Below, in pieces: positions 57,816-64,000 of a stretch of 64,000 bases of DNA. This DNA is from Oryza sativa Japonica Group. Its lineage: Eukaryota > Streptophyta > Magnoliopsida > Poales > Poaceae. The position numbers and the translations under genes are program-made. Under the pieces are notes generated by a model that was given only the letters and a program-made list of their open reading frames with translations, had not been told where the DNA came from and searched no databases. The DNA lies in the NCBI RefSeq assembly GCF_034140825.1, contig NC_089035.1:2687001-2751000 (forward strand), read 5' to 3'. How positions within the stretch are numbered: the stretch's first letter is position 1; each line of letters opens with the position of its first letter.

Positions 57816-60800
57816 TGTCACACCCAGAAATTCTCGAACCAGAATTTCTAAGCTGAATGTGCATTAAATCCCTATCCAGGACCAGCCAGGGTACATAAAC
57901 GACAATTGTTGACATACAGACCCACGTCTTACAAAAATATAAAAGATTACAAATGCAGCGGGAAAGATAAAAGCGAGCTAAACCGGGAAGCTTGACTTCA
58001 GCAGCGGGCAACTCCACTCCACAGGCAAACCTTGACGGCAGCGACGAAACCAACCTCTCTGAGACGGCTCCAACTGAGAAGAACTTCAACTCTGGTATGG
58101 GGGAAAAGAGAGCAAGACTGAGTACTACCCACTGTACTCAGCAAGTCATACCGGAAGATGAGGTATGATGCAGGATATAACCAAAGGAAGCTAGGGGTTC
58201 TTTTGCATAAAGCAGGCATTTCAAAGCAGTAGTTGAAAGCAGTAAAACAGTTGTAGTAATTAATCAATATTAACCAATCACTGTCCAACGCTACACCACG
58301 TTGCAACAGGCCCAACCAACCACCTGAACTACACCAGTTCATTAAGCTAAACTAGGGGTGAGACTAATCACGGTGAATCTGGTTGATCGCCCATAACTGC
58401 GGGCACGGCTATTCGAATAGTTTTACTCTGGCCAGAGGTGTACAACTGTACCCACAAGACACGATTCCACACATGTCGCCATGCCCCGAAGTATCACCAT
58501 GATACTGCAAAGGGGGAAATCGTGACAAGACCCTCCACATAACCCTCCCCTAACCATCCACACCACGCTAAGATTTCACCCCCACCCCTCAAAAGGCAGT
58601 GGGCGGTCCCCTCTTGCGCCGCGGTGAATCCGGCAGCTGGACAACCGAACACCTCGGCCGACCCAACTCCATCACGCCTACCCTCGCCACCGGTGCCTAG
58701 GAAAGGGTCGAGCTATACTTCAGATCAAGCAGTTACCTACTCCCGCTTGTGGTAAGCACGGTAAGTCTCCCAGGGTTTCCCGTGAACCGGTCCTTAACTG
58801 CCATGGGTGCGACCAGCAAAACCATACACTCACAGCCCGCCATTCAGAATATTTTAATTAACTGACACCCTTGCGGTGGCACCAATCTAAAGTTATGCCA
58901 ATAGTCAGAGTCTATGTAATAATGTGATCCCCATTTGTGTCCTAGTTGAACTAAGCATGGCTAAGCATTTCCTAAGCCAACATCTAGTCATTTTGATACC
59001 CAAGTTATCAATGGCATAAGGTAACCAATATGTGGCTGAGGAATAGGACCCATCCCACATTACATTGTAAAAGAATGCAACATTTAATAGAAATGCGGGA
59101 TATTGGTAAATTGGGTACAATATGATCAAACGTATTGCATGACTTGCCTTGCTCTCGAACTGATGAGACCTCAGCAACGTCTTCGAGAAACCACGGATCG
59201 ACGAAACGGCCGAAACCTACGCGACAAACAAAGCACACAAGCAAAACATGCTATAAGACTACTGAAACAGGAAACAAAACCATTTTTAATGGATTCTTTG
59301 CATTTTTCTTGATTTACTGAGACTTGAATGGACTTAAACGGAGCTCGGATGAATTACTTATGAATTTTAGAAGATAAACTGTGTTTTTACTAATAAAGAA
59401 AAAGTCCTTAATTAATTATTGCGCAATAATACCCAGGGCTGACGTCATCCAAGGGGGGGGGGGGGGCGGCGCCGACAGGCGGGGCCCACGGGTCAGCGGC
59501 TCAAAGGGGAGAGGAAGGGGGCGCCGGCATGTGGGCCCCACGGGCAGTGGCTCAAGGTGGCCGGTCTACCGTGGACCGGGACCACGCGGGTGGTCCACGG
59601 CCGGTCCACGGGACCGACGGTCCAGATCGGCCGGGAGGCCGATCGGACGGCACAGCGGCGGCTAGGCACGGCTCGGCTCGGCTTCAAAACCGGCCGGCCG
59701 GCCATGGCAACCGGCGGCGACGCGCACGGTCGCCGGCGACGGCAATCGGCGGCGCGGGAAGCGACGGCGGACGGGGTACAGGACGGCGGCATCGACCGAA
59801 GGCGATGGCGAGCGCGTGGAGAGAGGCGGCGCAAACGAGAGAGAGGGGAAGAGGGAGGAGGAGGGGATCCTCACCGGCGAGTATGGCGGCCGGAGCGGAG
59901 GATGAAGGTGGCGGCGACGACCTGGCGATGAGGAGGGGCGGACGGGCGGCGGCGGCACCTACGGAGGGAGTTGAGAAGGATTAGGAGTAGAGAGAGTGAC
60001 CACGGCGGCCACCATTGTTGGCCGGAGACGAAGGAGAATGGATAGCTCACCGGTGTGCGAGGAGAACCGGGCTCCGGTGGGGTTTAGCGGAAACCGAGCG
60101 GCGGCCGAGGTGGCTCACGCGGCGGCAATGCTAATGGCGGCGGCGGCTTGGCGCGGCGGCGGCTCTAGCGGCTGCGGCGCGCGACTGGAGGTGGCGGCAA
60201 GCGGCGGCTCTAGTGGCGAGCGGCGCGGCGGCGGTAGGAGGCACGGGAGAGCGCGGCGAAAAGGGGAAAAGGGAGAGGGAGATACGGGGAAGCTTTATAG
60301 GGGCTCGAGAGGGGCGGACATGGCCGGGAAACCCCCTCGATTTGGCCGGTGACGTGGGGGAGAGAGAGAGAGTGGGGGGGATTCAAATCGAATCCCGCCC
60401 ATTTGCGGGCGCGCGTGCGGGCGGGAATGGCGGGGAGGGCGGCGACGTGGGGACGCGGAGTGGGGGCGCGGCGTGGAGCGGAGAAGGCGGCGGCGCGGAC
60501 GGTTTCGGCGGCGGTTGCCGTCGTGGGGCGGGCGGCTGGAGGAAGGGGACGACACCTGTCAGCGTCCCGGAGAGAGGGGAAAGGGAAACGGGCCGGCCCA
60601 AAGGAAGGAGGCTGAACGCGGGAGGGAGTGGGCCGACGGCCCAATAGAGAAAAAAGAAGGAAAAGAAAAAGAAAAAGAAGAAAGGATTTTTCCTGGGATT
60701 TAAAATTGCACTTTGGTGATTTTTAATTGGTTAAAATTATTTCCAAGGCTCTGAAAATTCCACTAAAAATCTTATTAATGCATTGGAGCATGGGGAACTC

Positions 60801-60947
60801 AAGAAAAATTCCACCACGCTATTTCCGATTATTAATTGCATTTATTAACTAGGGATTTAGCTCTAGGTTAATTAAGATAATTTCTTCGGGCAATTTATTT
60901 AACCAATTTTTAAAGCAAGAAAAGGGGGGAAACTTCAGGGTGTGACA
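57816..60947 (-). mobile_element. Gypsy solo LTR B (3.1 kb)
   Basis: Bounded by TGTCACACCC and GGGTGTGACA, with a perfect target duplication TAGGG at 57811-57815 and 60948-60952. No internal region, so it is a solo LTR. The minus-strand phrase CTTGCTGAGTACAGTGGG near 58140 matches the motif near the end of LTR A, so B is inverted relative to A and from a related but different family. GC-rich DNA at 59450-60660 gives only shadow frames. Length fits the RIRE3/RIRE8 group. Confidence 0.85.
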
Positions 60948-60977
60948 TAGGGTTCAGCCCATGAGCTCTGATACCAG

Positions 60978-61078
60978 TGATAGATAAATTTGGGGAATTT
61001 GCTGTGTACTATTGACTTAGGGTCAAGGACCACATATAATGTATACAAGAGATGAAAAGACACATATACCCTTTAACA
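60978..61078 (-). repeat. 5' LTR of the gag-only element
   Basis: 101 bp, partner of 51956-52056. The primer binding site lies one base inside it. Confidence 0.9.
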
Positions 61079-61504
61079 ATAACTACTCAAGAGCTATGGA
61101 ATCTGATTTCTTATCGAAGCTACGGCTCAGGTTGCTACCATTTCCTGAATAAAGAAGTAAAGGTTACTACTAGAATGGAAATGCTAAAATACACGGATTA
61201 TCTTTTCCCTTGGTAAAAAAGAATGACTTGCTAATGGTGTGTTGTACCAAACATAAGCTTTTTTTTTTCCCATCTGAAGGAAAAATATGTACTCCCGGCC
61301 GGAGAAAAAAAATTGTACTACTCTATATCAATGCCGAAAAATGATGTTTAGATGTTCGGCTTTTCAAGGATGAAGAAGAAGTGTCACCATTTGATTTACA
61401 TTGATGTGCAGTAACTGTCAGTGAAAGGAGCCAATTGCGTCTGATCATTCTTGATTTCTTCCTACTCTTATCCATGGACCCATCCGATTGCTCAAATGTG
61501 TAAA

Positions 61505-61540
<36 letters not shown>

Positions 61541-62047
61541 AGATTGTTAAGCCATAGTTGGCTGTTGAATGAGAATGGCCTTCCAATGTATAGACAGGGT
61601 TTACCTTTTCGTTTTTAAAGTGAAAATTGTTCCTCGCTAGTTTACTGAAAACCGATCCAAAATTGGTAAAAATCAATGACTTTCGGTCAACACGGTACGG
61701 CTGATGTCGATAGCAGATAAGGGCAGTGAAGCATATCTTTTGTTTGAAAAACTGTTGGAGCATTGTGCCCCCTATGCTCTCATAAGTAATACTAATAAAG
61801 TATTTCCTCCGTCTTTAAATATATTAATCTAATAGTACTACATTAGACACAACTATTGTTAATGGGTCTACTCTAGTACCGTGATGCTCAATTTTAGGAT
61901 GGAAGGAGTATGCAAACAATGCCACTTTTATTTTTATCATAGCATACATGTTCTATTTGTGCACTCAAAATACCCGGTGAAGTAATTTTCTTAAAAGAAC
62001 ACCTTTTTGAAAAGAAAATAATAAATACTCCGTACAAAAGAAACCTA
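61079..62047. repeat. Displaced 3' flank of dehydratase copy 3
   Basis: Picks up where copy 3 was cut: ATAACTACTCAAGAGCTATG here equals the sequence after the copy 2 stop codon (45769 on). GCTACCATTTCCTGAATAAA and GGAAATGCTAAAATACA, and TTGGAGCATTGTGCCCCCTA further on, match 46010-46060 and 46615-46635. A 30-base T-run is at about 61508-61538. Confidence 0.75.
61803..61908. mobile_element. Stowaway MITE (106 bp), with an empty site beside copy 2
   Basis: Ends TTCCTCCGTC and GGATGGAAGGAG, TA on both sides. The paralogous position after copy 2 (46654-46655, AATAAAGAAGTATGCAGACA) lacks it. Confidence 0.85.
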
Positions 62048-62246
62048 GGGCCTGTTCACTTAGATGCTATTTTCAACCTTACCAAATTTTAGTAAAGTTA
62101 CAAAAAAAAAATGGTTACATTTAGTTTGCTACCAAATTTTGGTAACTACATAAGAAATCCTGCCAAAATTTTGGTAAGTTGCCAAAATTTTAGCAACAAT
62201 GCCAAATTTTGGTAAGGTTTTTTTTGACATCAAAGTAAACAAGCCC
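62048..62246. mobile_element. Tourist-like MITE (199 bp), intact copy
   Basis: Inverted ends GGGCCTGTTCACTT and AAGTAAACAAGCCC, flanked by CTA at 62045-62047 and 62247-62249. The interior is a series of CCAAAATTTTGGTAA palindromes. Second copy of the family at 18811. Confidence 0.75.
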
Positions 62247-62249
62247 CTA

Positions 62250-63988
62250 ATTACCCTACCTATCGTCAGCATTAGGCCCAAATACGGCAGTAGCATTCCT
62301 GGCCCATACAGAATTTAGGCCCATAACTTGGGCTTCCAGTCGCACGCGGCCCACAGCCCATATTGGTGTGGAGTCAAATTTGTCATCTGTGCCGCACATC
62401 TGTGATCGAACGTCTCGTGGAGCCCATTGTCGGTATTACTGACAGGTGGGCCATGGCGCGGTGGGGCCCACACGTCAGCCTCATGGGTTGGCAGACCCGC
62501 CGCCGCCGCCGCCGCCGCTCGCCGTCGCAATCCCCTCCTCTTCTCCGTCTCTGGCTTCCCGAGCCAGTATCCTCCATGGCGCGCCGGCGAGAGACTCTCG
62601 CTCGCGCAGCCGTGCTGCCCCCACCCCCTCCCTCCTCCTCTCCTGTTCGAGCCAATGGCTCCGTAGTCCATCCATGGCTACCGACGCGCGGAGTGGATTG
62701 TGGCGGGAGGACGAGGAGCTCTTGCCCGTAGTCTCCGGCCGACGAGTTCGAAACGCATTCGGAGGCCAGGCCACTGGCGAGGATGGCCGCGGCCGGCGGC
62801 TCCGATGTGGTGGGGTAAGAGGGTACCGTTCTTACTACTGAATCTTCAGTTGGTTCGTCTACTGAATCTAGTTAATTCGTGGAGGTTTTTAGAGGGAAAT
62901 ATTTATTCCAGTACAGTGCAAGCATGAACATGCAGATGAAGGCTCCGTGAATCAATTTCTGCATGAAATTAGTGGATCTGTGTTGTTTTCGGTGTGTTTC
63001 TCCGGCTGGGGATGAAGGCCTTCTGTCCCGTTTGTTGAACTCATTGTCGACATTTGGCAATTGTCCTATCACTTGAAAAATTGTCGATGGTGCTCCTCTT
63101 CCTAATTCTCATAACTGATAACTGTGTTGATGTTAACAGGCCATCGATGTGTATCCAGTATAAGCTGTTCAGCTGTTTGAGTTAGCTCTTAGGCATCTAT
63201 ACATGTCTTTCACGCATAAAGCATACTTATGAAATGGCTTACATGTACAGGTGAAGAAGAACAGGAAAAGAACGAAGCTGAATGAGAAAGAGAAGTTGTA
63301 TACTTGTAATCACGTGCTATCTTTTCGCTGTTGCAATGAAATTTCCTGATCACATGTTCACATGAATCATATCGGCAGTTTGGCAGGCAGTTTCAGTGGC
63401 AATAAGTTCAACTGTGTGCTGCTCAACCATTTCCTTTTCGAACAAATCTATATATGTTTTATCTGTTCTTGAGAATATAGTAAAGGAACTTCTTTTCTGA
63501 AGACTGATTAAAAAAACATGACCTTTGAATCAAGCTTGTGGCCTCTCAGATAACGAACTTTTCCTGCCACCTAGTTATGAGTATAATATGGCTTACATTT
63601 ACACAGGTGAAAATGAAAATGAGAAAAGAAAAGGCACAATAAGAAACAACGGCTGATGATTTATTATGTTCTGCCCTTCTTTGTTGTGACAAAGTATCTT
63701 GATCACAAGGACGGAATTGGCAGGGTAGCTGGCAGTTGCAGTAGCATTAACTGCCAACTGTGTGCTGCTAATCTTATTTGATCCAAATTATATGGTTATT
63801 AATCAAATCCCATAGCCCCATAATCCCCAACCATGCCCGAAGAAGCTGCTGTAAGATGCTCAAACTTGTATTTTGGTGCTTCTGATGCTGTGATAGTGTG
63901 ATGCTTGTACATCGATTGGTGGAGTAGAGTATCCTGGTCAAAGCCATTAGCAATCTCGATGTCTTCCTCCATCTCACATATCTCTGCA
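62250..63988 (+). promoter_or_regulatory. Promoter and leader of dehydratase copy 4
   Basis: 62260-62475 carries a cluster of GGCCCA/GGGCC motifs. CCG triplets follow at 62499-62520 and a GC-rich first leader exon is likely (GATGTGGTGGGGTAAGAGG near 62800, a possible donor). 63500-63988 repeats the leader of copy 2 (43080-43638). The block 63225-63420 is repeated at 63590-63775. Frames at 62363-62841 are GC-driven and not supported. Confidence 0.5.
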
Positions 63989-64000
63989 ATGGCAGGGGAT
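63989..64000 (+). CDS. PASTICCINO2 copy 4, first four codons only
   Basis: The window ends inside the start of a fourth tandem copy. ATGGCAGGGGAT follows CACATATCTCTGCA in the position and context of the copy 2 and copy 3 starts (CAGCTCTGCAATGGCAGCGG). Only MAGD is visible, so whether the gene is complete cannot be told. Confidence 0.75.

Larger units (their letters stand above)
51956..61078 (-). mobile_element. Small gag-only copia-like LTR element split by two solo LTRs
   Basis: Fossil LTR element on the minus strand. The 5' LTR is 60978-61078 and the 3' LTR is 51956-52056, each 101 bp, starting TGTTAAAGG on the minus strand. A primer binding site TGGTATCAGAGC (60965-60976, initiator tRNA-Met type) follows the 5' LTR, and a polypurine tract GAGTGGGGG (52065-52057) precedes the 3' LTR. 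The only protein region is a copia-type gag; there is no pol, so it is non-autonomous, like plant TR-GAG elements. Flanking ATAAC(T) occurs at both sides, with a few extra bases next to the 3' LTR. The LTRs differ at 2 of 101 positions, suggesting an insertion on the order of 1 My or less. Two gypsy solo LTRs are nested inside; the element's own parts add up to about 2 kb. Confidence 0.85.

Noticed and set aside
59381-60703. Many Gly/Arg/Ala-rich frames on both strands
   Set aside because: GC-rich part of solo LTR B; no motif and no codon preference for one strand.
52544-60947. LTR A and LTR B as the two LTRs of one gypsy element
   Set aside because: They face opposite ways, differ in sequence and length, and each has its own target duplication.
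61323-61763. 146-codon minus-strand frame with a lysine run
   Set aside because: The lysines come from the poly-T run at 61508-61538 in the displaced flank of copy 3.

Overview
The window looks like plant nuclear DNA from a grass, almost certainly rice (Oryza). Genes carry GT-AG introns, GC-rich first exons and plant-only families (type 2 metallothionein, CC-NB-ARC-LRR, Xa21-type receptor kinase). The spaces between genes hold rice-type Stowaway and Tourist MITEs, SINEs, LINE tails, a Helitron end and Ty3/gypsy solo LTRs. From memory the order H2B, metallothionein, enoyl-CoA reductase, PASTICCINO2 fits the short arm of rice chromosome 1. That placement is recall, not a search.

Layout. 1-2992: AT-rich intergenic DNA with a Helitron 3' end. 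2993-5962 (-): intact single-exon NLR gene. 7610-8237 (+): histone H2B with a textbook histone promoter element. 9597-12916 (-): Xa21-type non-RD LRR receptor kinase whose frame is shifted once. 14503-15946 (-): type 2 metallothionein, three exons. 20321-24038 (-): DUF4378 (TRM-like) protein, four exons, with introns full of small transposons. 28890-32310 (-): very-long-chain enoyl-CoA reductase, four exons, one GC-AG intron. 34386-38162 (+): beta subunit of protein geranylgeranyltransferase I, eleven exons. 39078-64000 (+): tandem array of very-long-chain 3-hydroxyacyl-CoA dehydratase (PASTICCINO2) genes. Three copies are complete, each with nine exons and 221 codons, and a fourth starts 12 bases before the window ends.

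Between dehydratase copy 3 and its own 3' flank lies a 9.1 kb block of fossils. It is a small gag-only LTR element with 101-bp LTRs, split by two large gypsy solo LTRs (3.9 kb and 3.1 kb), each with its own 5-bp target duplication.

Functionally the striking point is that enzymes for the last two steps of very-long-chain fatty acid elongation (dehydratase, then enoyl reductase) lie within 7 kb of each other, and the dehydratase has been amplified. Copy 3 keeps an open frame but has Phe where the catalytic Tyr should be. I found no tRNA, rRNA or CRISPR array. Exon borders come from reading splice sites and keeping frame by hand; UTRs are mostly undefined.
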